From: Mycobacterium europaeum
Lineage (GTDB): Bacteria; Actinomycetota; Actinomycetes; Mycobacteriales; Mycobacteriaceae
DNA: 64,000 nt
Direction: 5' to 3'
Assembly: GCF_002102155.1 (NCBI RefSeq)
Contig: NZ_LQOU01000028.1
Location: 104,368-168,367, forward strand
Position numbers and translations under genes: made by a program. Below are positions 1 through 6,718 of the stretch, in pieces (the stretch's first letter is position 1; every line of letters starts with the position of its first letter). The notes below the pieces were generated by a model, which was given only the letters and a program-made list of their open reading frames with translations, did not search any database and was not told the origin of the DNA.

Positions 1-504
1 CGCCTCCTGCTGCTGGCGGATGATGCGCTCGCGTTCCTGCACGAAGCTGACCGCCACGGTGTTGGCGATGCGGTTGGCCGCCGGTTCGTAGGCGTCCAGC
101 ACCCGGTTGAGCATCTCGAATTCGGCCTGGTACTTCTCGAACAGCGAGCGTGCGAGCACGTCGCGCAGCAGCAGCACGATGCCGACCACCTCGTCGGTTT
201 CCACCCCCCGCGGGATGATGCGTTCCGACAGGTCGCGGGCGTAGGCCTGCAGCGCCTCGACGCTACCGGTCTCGAGCACCTCGACATAGTTGTCGTAGAC
301 CGCGGTCGCCTCGGAGAACAGCTCCTCCGGCGTCATCGCGGTGAGCAGTTCGGCCTCGGTGATCCGGCGCGCCCACTCCTCGCGCAAGACGGTGCGGTTC
401 TGCCGCAGATGCTGGACGAGCTGCGGTAACAGGCCCTCGCTGGAAATGCCTACTGCCTGCACGGTGGCGCCCGCGCCGCTGAACTCCGCCGGCGATTCTG
501 ACAT
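1..504 (-). CDS. RsbR-type stress-response co-antagonist, N-terminal part (truncated by window edge)
   Basis: 168 codons are visible and the C-terminus lies beyond the left edge. The residues read as an alpha-helical RsbRD_N-type sensor domain (L-x2-R-x3-E-W near residues 42-47, then acidic helices) ending in a linker, ERERIIRQQQEA, that in RsbR proteins precedes a C-terminal STAS domain. In Bacillus such proteins build the stressosome that controls the anti-sigma kinase. Here the neighbour is rsfB, a SigF anti-anti-sigma factor, which suggests the same kind of role. The ATG at 504 has a GGGAGG Shine-Dalgarno just upstream. The STAS domain is inferred, not seen. H37Rv, as I recall it, has no such gene beside rsfB. 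Confidence 0.75.
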   Translation of the reverse strand, partial: MSESPAEFSGAGATVQAVGISSEGLLPQLVQHLRQNRTVLREEWARRITEAELLTAMTPEELFSEATAVYDNYVEVLETGSVEALQAYARDLSERIIPRGVETDEVVGIVLLLRDVLARSLFEKYQAEFEMLNRVLDAYEPAANRIANTVAVSFVQERERIIRQQQEA

Positions 505-666
505 GTGACCTCCCGAGTGCCGGTCCGCGCCCCACCGTGTGCAGGCTGATTTTGCGAGACTAGCCTGGGTTGCCGCGGGGCAGGTGTTGAGGGCATATTC
601 TTCTCGCAGTTCGCAACGCAGGCTAGGCTTGCACCACACCCTGCAGCCCAGGACAAAGGATTGCCA

Positions 667-1035
667 TTGTCAGCTCCTGATTCGATTACCACCTTGGTTG
701 AGGACCACGATGGGGTGTCCGTGGTCAGTGTCAGCGGCGAAATCGATTTGGTCACGGCTCCGGCTCTGGAACAGGCTATCGGTGCGGTCGTTGCGGAGAA
801 CCCGACGGCACTGGTGATCGATCTTTCCGCGGTGGAGTTTCTGGGTTCGGTGGGGCTGAAGATCCTGGCGGCGACGTACGAGCAGCTGGGCACGGCGACG
901 GGGTTCGGGGTGGTCGCACGCGGTCCGGCGACCAGGAGGCCCATTCATTTGACCGGGCTGGACAAGACCTTTCCGCTGTACCCTACGCTGGACGACGCGC
1001 TGACCGCGGTGCGGGACGACAACATCAACCGATAG
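667..1035 (+). CDS. rsfB: Anti-sigma-F factor antagonist RsfB (STAS domain)
   Basis: A 122-residue single STAS domain. The start TTG at 667 gives MSAPDS, the N-terminus I recall for H37Rv Rv3687c, and has AAAGGA six bases upstream; the TTG at 661 is a worse fit. The strand GEIDLVTA and the phosphorylation-loop region DLSAVEFLGSVGLK (near residues 54-67) are typical. RsfB binds the anti-sigma factor UsfX (RsbW) and frees SigF. It is transcribed away from the RsbR-type gene and lies next to a run of SigF-type promoters. The exact regulatory residue was not worked out here. Confidence 0.93.
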   Translation: MSAPDSITTLVEDHDGVSVVSVSGEIDLVTAPALEQAIGAVVAENPTALVIDLSAVEFLGSVGLKILAATYEQLGTATGFGVVARGPATRRPIHLTGLDKTFPLYPTLDDALTAVRDDNINR

Positions 1036-1053
1036 GCGCGTGGCGTTCGCGCC
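1035..1053 (+). terminator. Hairpin just after rsfB
   Basis: GGCGCG and CGCGCC form a perfect 6-bp stem with a 7-base loop, starting on the last base of the rsfB stop codon and followed by ATAGTTT. It fits an intrinsic terminator with a weak U tract. Confidence 0.45.
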
Positions 1054-1224
1054 ATAGTTTGCGCGACAAGCCATTTGGCGAAATTGCCGGCGGTTGCATT
1101 GCCGGATGCGGACGACGAGTCAACGATCGACCGAAAATCATTTGAAAGTGCAAACGCGATACCGACTCTCGCTACGCCTGTCGAATTGGCGCCGCCTCGT
1201 GCGGCAGGTGCGATGATCACGGCT

Positions 1225-1725
1225 ATGGACGTCGACAATCCGCAAGGCGATCAGCGGTGGGACAGCCGTGCGCGGGGCGAATCCGAAATGCAACGGCTGG
1301 ACCGCAATTGGAACAGCCTGCTGCAGGAGCTGCGCGTGGTGCAGACAGGTGTACAGCTGCTCACGGGTTTCCTGTTGACACTGCCATTCCAACAGCGGTT
1401 CGACGTCCTGAGCCCGCCGATGCGCAACCTCTATCTCGCGACGGTGGGGTGCTCGGTGGGGGCGACCGTGCTGTTGATCGCCCCAGTCGGCATGCATCGC
1501 CTGTTGTTCCGCCGTCATCGCCTGCAAGTGCTGGTGTCCGCCGCGCACCGTTGCGCGTACGCCGGGCTGGCGCTGCTGGGCCTGGCGCTGACCGGGATGA
1601 CGGTCATCGTTTTCACCGCGGTGGCCGGCAGCAGCCCGGGGCTCATCGCCGGGGCGTGTGCGCTGACGCTGTTCACGCTGTTTTGGTGGCTACTGCCGTT
1701 GCTGCTCCGCACCCGCGGCGTCTGA
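1225..1725 (+). CDS. DUF6328-type membrane protein
   Basis: An actinobacterial membrane protein of unknown function. After a polar N-terminus comes the family core LQELRVVQTGVQLLTGFLL, then about four hydrophobic helices, and the protein ends in basic residues. The reading frame is open back to a TTG at 1075, but the extra segment is low-complexity and the ATGs at 1213 and 1225 lie just before the conserved region. No convincing Shine-Dalgarno separates them, so the start is uncertain. The 3' end overlaps the convergent HAD gene by 36 bases. Confidence 0.75.
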   Translation: MDVDNPQGDQRWDSRARGESEMQRLDRNWNSLLQELRVVQTGVQLLTGFLLTLPFQQRFDVLSPPMRNLYLATVGCSVGATVLLIAPVGMHRLLFRRHRLQVLVSAAHRCAYAGLALLGLALTGMTVIVFTAVAGSSPGLIAGACALTLFTLFWWLLPLLLRTRGV

Positions 1726-2385
1726 CGCGAGACCGGTGATGTGGGTCGAATCCAGATGCTCGAGCAGGTCTTGCGGATCGGCGAAGATCGGTGACGCGCC
1801 CGCCGCCTGCAGCTCCTCGCGGGCGATGCCGCCGCTGAGCAGCCCGATGCAGGGCAGTCCGGCGCCGGCCGCGGCGTGCGCGTCCCAGACGGCGTCCCCG
1901 ATGAACACGGCATGGGCGGCGTCGACCCCCGCCCGGTCCAGCGCCACCTGCACGATGCCGGGTTCGGGTTTGGCGGTGTCGACGTCGCGCGACGACGTCG
2001 TTTCGGAGATCACGTCCTCACAGTCGAGAACCTTGCGCAGGATCTCCAGTTCGTCGTCGGGCGCCGAGGTGGCCAGCACGACCTGCAAGCCGAGCGCGGC
2101 GACCCGGCGCAGTAGCGCGCGGGCCCCCGGCAGCGGCGCGAGCAGCGGGGTGCACTCCCGGTAGTAGCGGCTGTGCCCGTCGCTGAGCCGCTCCTGAACC
2201 TTGTCCGGGGCGTCCCGGGACAGCGCGCGCACCAGCGTGGAACCGTCCATGCCGATGCAGCGGTGGATCTGCCAGGCGGCCACCGGTAGACCCTCGGCGT
2301 CGAAGGCACGTTGCCACGCGTAGACGTGCAGATAGTTGGAGTCGACCAGGCTTCCGTCGACGTCGAAGAGAACGGCGGGTTTCAT
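1690..2385 (-). CDS. HAD-superfamily phosphatase
   Basis: 231 residues with all HAD motifs: DVDGSLVDSN at the N-terminus (nucleophile Asp and acid/base Asp), ATSA for motif II, the Lys in AKPEPG, and GDAVWDAHAA for motif IV. The long cap between motifs I and II places it with phosphoglycolate phosphatase and beta-phosphoglucomutase-type enzymes, but the substrate is unknown. The ATG at 2385 lies 9 bases after a SigF-type -10 box with no Shine-Dalgarno, so a leaderless stress-induced transcript is likely. It is divergent from the UsfY-like gene. Confidence 0.85.
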   Translation of the reverse strand: MKPAVLFDVDGSLVDSNYLHVYAWQRAFDAEGLPVAAWQIHRCIGMDGSTLVRALSRDAPDKVQERLSDGHSRYYRECTPLLAPLPGARALLRRVAALGLQVVLATSAPDDELEILRKVLDCEDVISETTSSRDVDTAKPEPGIVQVALDRAGVDAAHAVFIGDAVWDAHAAAGAGLPCIGLLSGGIAREELQAAGASPIFADPQDLLEHLDSTHITGLASDAAGAEQQRQ

Positions 2386-2394
2386 CTGCGCGGC

Positions 2395-2420
2395 ATACCC
2401 AGGCCGGCGTCGGCTGACAC
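2395..2420 (-). promoter_or_regulatory. SigF-type promoter of the HAD gene (leaderless)
   Basis: On the minus strand GTGT, 16 bases, GGGTAT, then 9 bases to ATG. The known mycobacterial SigF consensus is GTTT-N15-17-GGGTA. One -35 base differs. Confidence 0.6.
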
Positions 2421-2432
2421 CGGCGCGGTGTC

Positions 2433-2457
2433 GTTTGGGTTCCGGGGCGGCGGGTAA
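2433..2457 (+). promoter_or_regulatory. SigF-type promoter of the UsfY-like gene
   Basis: GTTT, 15 bases, GGGTAA; a full -35 match and five of six -10 bases. It lies 125 bases before the GTG at 2582, leaving a 5' leader of about 115 bases. Confidence 0.7.
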
Positions 2458-2581
2458 CCGGCGTGCGTGAGCGGTTGCGGCTCCTTTGCCGGGGGATGGC
2501 CGGCCCGGCTGCCGCCCGAGTGGTGGACCGCATTGCCGCACGAATCGCATTGGTAGACAAACTTTCTCACAAGGAGTGAAG

Positions 2582-2893
2582 GTGAATCACCGCAACGGCG
2601 ACCCGGTCGACCACCATCGGACCGCCCGTCAGCACGCCGGAGAAACCTTTACCGACGGCGCGAACGCGCCCGGCCTGGCCGGCTCGGCCGTCGCGGTGGT
2701 CGCCCTGATCGTCGGTTTGTTCGCGTTGGCGACCCGGCACGTGGCGGCCGGCGTGGCGGCCGGGATCCTGGCCGCGGCGCTGGGAGCGGCGAGCGCGGTG
2801 TGGTTGCTGCGCACGCATCGCAGCGTGCGCGCCGCCGAACTGGCCTGGCACGCCGCGCATTCCGACGAGCCCGCCCCGCCGCCGAGTAGCTGA
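2582..2893 (+). CDS. UsfY-like small membrane protein
   Basis: 103 residues starting at GTG 2582, which has AAGGAG five bases upstream. The N-terminal DPVDHHRTARQHAGE resembles mycobacterial UsfY, the small protein encoded upstream of usfX-sigF in H37Rv. Two hydrophobic segments (about residues 27-47 and 51-70) and a polar tail follow. UsfY function is unknown. A SigF-type promoter upstream and rsfB nearby agree with a SigF-regulon membership. The family call is from memory of the N-terminal pattern. Confidence 0.65.
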   Translation: MNHRNGDPVDHHRTARQHAGETFTDGANAPGLAGSAVAVVALIVGLFALATRHVAAGVAAGILAAALGAASAVWLLRTHRSVRAAELAWHAAHSDEPAPPPSS

Positions 2894-2942
2894 CCGCTGT
2901 GAGCTAACGAACACCGGCGGGCGCGTCGCCCGCCGTTCGGGG

Positions 2943-2968
2943 GTTTATTGGGCGCCACGACCGGGTAA
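2943..2968 (+). promoter_or_regulatory. SigF-type promoter of the small membrane protein gene (leaderless)
   Basis: GTTT, 16 bases, GGGTAA, then 9 bases to the ATG at 2978. The 9-base spacing equals that at the HAD gene, so transcription would begin at or next to the start codon. Confidence 0.72.
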
Positions 2969-2977
2969 AAGCGGATT

Positions 2978-3268
2978 ATGGTCGCGCCAGCTTCGTTGCG
3001 AGCAGCAAACTATCCGGTCGAGTATGGGCGGGATTTTCCGCTGCTCGGTCTGGCGGCGGTGGCGGTCTGGGCGGCCAGTTTGGCCCTCGGCCTGTTCGGG
3101 CTGCTGCTCGGGCACGAGGGGATCGCCATTGCGGCGCTGATCGTGTCCGTGGTCGCTCCGTGGCTGGGCCTGGCGCTGGCGCATTACCCCGCGGTGACCC
3201 GGCGCATACGGCGGCTCAATGTCCGACTGCGCAACTTTTTCCAGCCGGTCGGTGTAACGCGCGCCTGA
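2978..3268 (+). CDS. Small two-helix membrane protein, SigF-promoter linked
   Basis: 96 residues with two hydrophobic segments (about 23-44 and 48-66) and a basic C-terminus rich in Arg. I recognise no named family. There is no Shine-Dalgarno; the ATG follows a SigF-type -10 box by 9 bases, so the start is fixed by the promoter and the mRNA is probably leaderless. It is one of a run of small stress-type genes beside rsfB. Its function cannot be inferred beyond a likely membrane location. Confidence 0.75.
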   Translation: MVAPASLRAANYPVEYGRDFPLLGLAAVAVWAASLALGLFGLLLGHEGIAIAALIVSVVAPWLGLALAHYPAVTRRIRRLNVRLRNFFQPVGVTRA

Positions 3269-3277
3269 ATGGGGTAC
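3252..3277 (+). promoter_or_regulatory. Possible SigF-type promoter of the DUF4193 gene
   Basis: GTGT, 16 bases, GGGTAC, overlapping the end of the preceding gene. One -35 base and the last -10 base differ from consensus. It leaves a leader of about 60 bases with a good Shine-Dalgarno. Confidence 0.4.
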
Positions 3278-3343
3278 GTCCTGCGCCACGGGTGAGTACA
3301 GGAAAGTGCGTCAACCCGGCTTCACCAGCAGGAAGGAACTGCC

Positions 3344-3646
3344 ATGCCGACCGCAAGCGACTATGACGCACGCCGCGCCTCGGACTCCGAAGCCCAGGAC
3401 AAGTCCGCCATCCGCGAACTGGCGCCGACCTTGCACGGGTCGGCCACCGCGGTGGTCGACGAGGACCCCAACGATGTGCACTTCTTCGAGTTGCCCGGCG
3501 CCGACCTGTCCGGTGAAGAGCTGTCGGTGACCGTGATTCCCCAGCGGTCCGATGAATTCACTTGCTCCAGCTGCTTTTTGGTGCAACACCGCAGCCGGCT
3601 GCGCAGCTCGAGCGCCGGCGTGTCCATCTGCGCCGACTGCGCCTGA
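3344..3646 (+). CDS. DUF4193 zinc-ribbon-like protein
   Basis: 100 residues, with GGAAGGAA seven bases before the ATG. The core ELPGADLSGEELSV, the block DEFTCSSCFLVQHRSRL and the terminal ICADCA are diagnostic of the actinobacterial DUF4193 family. Two Cys-x2-Cys pairs can hold one zinc. The function is unknown. A candidate SigF-type promoter precedes it. Codon use is like its neighbours. Confidence 0.88.
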   Translation: MPTASDYDARRASDSEAQDKSAIRELAPTLHGSATAVVDEDPNDVHFFELPGADLSGEELSVTVIPQRSDEFTCSSCFLVQHRSRLRSSSAGVSICADCA

Positions 3647-3684
3647 CACCGGCGCCCCGGGCGATCCGTTGCCCCGCAACCGAT

Positions 3685-4260
3685 TCAGGCCTGCGCCCAT
3701 TCGCGGTCGCACACGGCGCACCGCCGGGTGACCATCGCCCAGCCCGGTTCGTCCGGGCCGGGCTGGCGGATCGGGTGGGCCGAAGTGTCGCCGCAGCCGG
3801 GGCAGGCACAGACGGCGCGGTAGGGCTCCATGGGCTGGCCCTGCATCAGCCGGAGGTTTTCCGCGCGGGAGAACGGCACGATCGCCAACGGCTCGGGGCG
3901 GGGGACCGGGCGCGGCTTTTCGAACCACAACAGGCCACAGGTCACCGTCGCGACCGCGGTGAAGATGGCCAGGATCATTGTCGGGATGTTCCACGGCCAG
4001 TTCGGCGGGATGGGAGTCACCACCAGAACCGCCAGCACCGTGGAGAGCAGGGCGCCGATGATGGTGCCCGGTTTGGCAAACCGGTAGTGGTCGCCGACGC
4101 TGAGCGCCTCCCACGCCCGGATCTCCCGCTGCCGCTGCGCGACCTCGGCCAGAGTGGGGTGCCGGCGACCGGCGCCGTCCGTGCAAACAGCAAACCCCGT
4201 CACCTGTCGCGTAGGCCCGCGCGGCTCGCCCCGCGCGGGCGACGAGCTTGCGGGCGTCAT
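3685..4260 (-). CDS. Membrane protein with C-terminal cysteine-pair (zinc ribbon-like) tail
   Basis: 191 residues: a polar N-terminus, two hydrophobic segments around residues 70-90 and 95-115, then a soluble tail with CACPGCGD and CAVCDREW. The paired cysteines look like a zinc ribbon on the cytoplasmic side. I do not recognise a named family. The ATG at 4260 is preferred because TAAGCT lies eight bases upstream on the minus strand, a leaderless arrangement; a TTG at 4281 is in frame. It sits between the DUF4193 gene and tRNA-Pro. Confidence 0.7.
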   Translation of the reverse strand: MTPASSSPARGEPRGPTRQVTGFAVCTDGAGRRHPTLAEVAQRQREIRAWEALSVGDHYRFAKPGTIIGALLSTVLAVLVVTPIPPNWPWNIPTMILAIFTAVATVTCGLLWFEKPRPVPRPEPLAIVPFSRAENLRLMQGQPMEPYRAVCACPGCGDTSAHPIRQPGPDEPGWAMVTRRCAVCDREWAQA

Positions 4261-4268
4261 GCAGGCCG

Positions 4269-4274
4269 AGCTTA
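4269..4274 (-). promoter_or_regulatory. -10 box TAAGCT, leaderless start
   Basis: TAAGCT, 8 bases, ATG on the minus strand; supports the ATG at 4260. Confidence 0.45.
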
Positions 4275-4341
4275 ATGGCAAGGCCGCGACGCCGCAGCGT
4301 GAGACCGCGGCGCCGGCCGGCGTACAGCTAACACAACTGAG

Positions 4342-4415
<74 letters not shown>

Positions 4416-4476
4416 CTTGAAGCTCCGACAGCCTATCGCACCGGCCCGTCGGCTGGCCAAATCGCGGTGTGGCGGG

Positions 4477-5592
4477 TCACTGCCACCGGCACGAACGCTC
4501 GAACTCCGCCAACGACTCGGCCGGGCCACTCGGGTCGATGCCCTGCGCGCTGACCCACGCGTCGTCGAAGTAGGTGTCGGTGTAGCGGTCGCCGCTGTCG
4601 GCGAGCAGCGTGACCACCGACCCGCTGCGCCGTTGGGCCACCATCTCGGCGAGCAGACCGAAGGCGCCCCAGACGTTGGTGCCCGTCGAGGGCCCCACCC
4701 GGCGTCCCAGGACCGCGCTGACGTGGCGGGCGGCGGCGACCGACGCCGCGTCGGGGACCAGCACCATGCGGTCGACCACGTCGGCGAGAAACGACGGTTC
4801 GACCCGCGGGCGGCCGATGCCCTCGATGCGCGAGGACCCGGACATCACGATGTCGCAGCGGCCTTCGGCGTAGGCGGGAAAGAACGCGGAGTTCTCCGGG
4901 TCGACGACGCACAGCCGGGTGGCGTGCCGCCGGTAGCGGATGTAGCGGCCGATCGTCGCGCTGGTGCCGCCGGTGCCCGCACCGACCACGATCCATTCCG
5001 GAATCGGATGCGTCTCCTCGCCCATCTGCTCGAAGATCGACTCGGCGATGTTGTTGTTGCCCCGCCAGTCGGTGGCGCGTTCGGCGTTGGTGAATTGGTC
5101 CAGGTAATGGCCGCCGGTGTCGCGGGCGACCCGCTCGGCCTCGGCGTACACCTCGCCGGAGTCGTGCACGAAATGGCAACGGCCGCCCTGGGCCTCGATC
5201 AGCGCCACCTTCGACGAGCTGGTGGAAGTCGGCATCACGGCCACGAACGGCAGGCCCAGCAGGGCCGCGAAGTAGGCCTCCGACACCGCGGTCGAGCCCG
5301 ACGAGGCCTCGACCACGGTGGTGCCCTCGTTGATCCACCCGTTGCAGAGCGCATACAGGAACAACGACCGCGCCAGCCGGTGCTTGAGGCTGCCCGTGAT
5401 ATGCGTGGTCTCGTCTTTGAGGTAGAGCGCCACCTGAGCGCCCGGGCCGTCCGCGGCCCACGCCGACGGCAGGGGATACCGCAGCAGGTGGGTGTCGGCG
5501 CTGCGACGGGCGTCGGCGTGGATCAGCCGAATCGCGTCGTCCGTCCAGCACCGCGAGCGGCTGCGGACCGCGATCCGGGTCCGCTCGCTCAA
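4477..5592 (-). CDS. PLP-dependent cysteine synthase-family protein (Rv3684-like)
   Basis: 371 residues of the fold-type II PLP family that includes cysteine synthase and cystathionine beta-synthase. The Schiff-base Lys is in TGSLKHRL, the substrate/phosphate loop is [10 protein letters not shown], and the glycine-rich cofactor loop is [15 protein letters not shown] recall Rv3684 as the H37Rv counterpart; its true reaction is not established to my knowledge. The start TTG at 5592 overlaps the upstream stop TGA (TTGA), giving tight translational coupling to the metallophosphoesterase. Related enzymes desulfurate cysteine or form it, so the name should not be taken as proof of cysteine synthesis. 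Confidence 0.88.
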   Translation of the reverse strand: MSERTRIAVRSRSRCWTDDAIRLIHADARRSADTHLLRYPLPSAWAADGPGAQVALYLKDETTHITGSLKHRLARSLFLYALCNGWINEGTTVVEASSGSTAVSEAYFAALLGLPFVAVMPTSTSSSKVALIEAQGGRCHFVHDSGEVYAEAERVARDTGGHYLDQFTNAERATDWRGNNNIAESIFEQMGEETHPIPEWIVVGAGTGGTSATIGRYIRYRRHATRLCVVDPENSAFFPAYAEGRCDIVMSGSSRIEGIGRPRVEPSFLADVVDRMVLVPDAASVAAARHVSAVLGRRVGPSTGTNVWGAFGLLAEMVAQRRSGSVVTLLADSGDRYTDTYFDDAWVSAQGIDPSGPAESLAEFERSCRWQ

Positions 5593-6638
5593 CGCACCGA
5601 AACTGTTGGCTGCGAACGGCTCAGGTCGCTGGCCGAATCGCGACCGCCCATCGGGGTGGCGATCAACGTCAGCAGCGTGGCCTCGGGCCGGCAGCAGAAG
5701 CGCACCGGGGCGAACGGCGAGGTGCCGATCCCGCCGGAGACATGCAGCTGCATGTGCGCGCCCCAGCGCGACGGGCCCTTCGCGCGCGACCGGTCCAGGC
5801 CGCAGTTGGTGACGAGGGCGCCGTAGAGCGGGAGGCAGACCTGGCCGCCGTGGGTGTGCCCGGCCATCACCAGCTGGTAGCCGTCGGCGGCGAAGCGGTC
5901 CAGCACCCGCGGCTCCGGGGAATGGGTCAGCCCGAGCCGCAGGTTCGCGGCCGGGCTGGCCGGCCCCGCGATCGTCTCGTAGCGGTCGCGGTCGATGTGC
6001 GGGTCGTCGACGCCGGCGGCCGCCACGTGCAGGCCGGCCACCTCGAACTCGCGCCGCGTGTGGGTCAGGTCCAGCCAGCCGCGCTCGGTGAAGGCCGCCC
6101 GCAGGTCCTGCCACGGCAGCGGTTCGCCGTGGACCCGATGCGACGGGTTGGTCACGTAGTTCAGCGGGTTCTTCAGGCGCGGCCCGAAGTAGTCATTGCT
6201 GCCGAACACGAAAACGCCCGGCCGCGAGAGCAAGTCCCCGAGGGCCTGCACCACCGCGGGCACCGCCTTGGGGTGCGCCAGGTTGTCTCCGGTGTTGACC
6301 ACCAGGTCGGGTTCCCAGTTGCTCAGCTCGCGCAGCCAGGCCTGTTTGCGGCGCTGGTTGGGCAGCATGTGCAGATCGCTGATATGCAGCACCCGAAGCG
6401 GCGTGGAGCCCGGCGTCAGGACGGGCATGGTTATCTCGCGCAGGACGAAGGCGTTGCGCTCGACGACGGCGGCATAACCAATGCCGACGACGGCCGAGCC
6501 GAGCGCGACGGCACCGGTACGTAGCAGCGTGGGCAGCGCCCCGCGACGACGCGGTCCGCGCAGCGGACTGGTGTGGGGGCGCCCCCAGCCGCGCAGCGGA
6601 CTGCCAAGGAGCGGGGCCATCGAGCTTGCATCAGCCAT
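5589..6638 (-). CDS. Membrane-anchored metallophosphoesterase (Rv3683-like)
   Basis: 349 residues: a basic N-terminus, one hydrophobic segment (about 40-60), then a calcineurin-like phosphoesterase domain. Metal-binding motifs are ISDLHM, NTGDN, GSNDYF (in place of the usual GNHE) and GHTHGGQ. The catalytic domain resembles YkuE/YaeI-type enzymes; the substrate is unknown. The N-terminal residues include a duplicated SPLRG peptide encoded by a repeat that I do not recall in the H37Rv protein. TAGGCT lies six bases before the ATG, so the mRNA is probably leaderless. It is coupled by a TTGA overlap to the PLP enzyme gene. Confidence 0.9.
   Translation of the reverse strand: MADASSMAPLLGSPLRGWGRPHTSPLRGPRRRGALPTLLRTGAVALGSAVVGIGYAAVVERNAFVLREITMPVLTPGSTPLRVLHISDLHMLPNQRRKQAWLRELSNWEPDLVVNTGDNLAHPKAVPAVVQALGDLLSRPGVFVFGSNDYFGPRLKNPLNYVTNPSHRVHGEPLPWQDLRAAFTERGWLDLTHTRREFEVAGLHVAAAGVDDPHIDRDRYETIAGPASPAANLRLGLTHSPEPRVLDRFAADGYQLVMAGHTHGGQVCLPLYGALVTNCGLDRSRAKGPSRWGAHMQLHVSGGIGTSPFAPVRFCCRPEATLLTLIATPMGGRDSASDLSRSQPTVSVR
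6557..6603. repeat. Duplicated 14-mer around a GGGGGCGCCCCC palindrome inside a coding N-terminus
   Basis: CGCGCAGCGGACTG occurs at 6557-6570 and again at 6590-6603, with the 12-base palindrome at 6575-6586 between them. It encodes the [16 protein letters not shown] peptide of the metallophosphoesterase. I recall this peptide from other M. avium-complex proteins, which would make it a dispersed repeat. Confidence 0.6.
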
Positions 6639-6644
6639 GCTGGC

Positions 6645-6650
6645 AGCCTA
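6645..6650 (-). promoter_or_regulatory. -10 box TAGGCT, leaderless metallophosphoesterase
   Basis: TAGGCT, 6 bases, ATG at 6638 on the minus strand. Confidence 0.5.
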
Positions 6651-6718
6651 CTGCCGGTTGCGCTTTGGCAACGGAGAGCTTGCGTCGCAATTATGAAATC
6701 GTGCGGTTGTGTGCCGGT

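Noticed and set aside
1057..1082. A further SigF-type promoter (GTTT-N16-GGCGAA)
   Set aside because: Two of the -10 bases differ from GGGTAA, and it is not placed sensibly for the DUF6328 gene.
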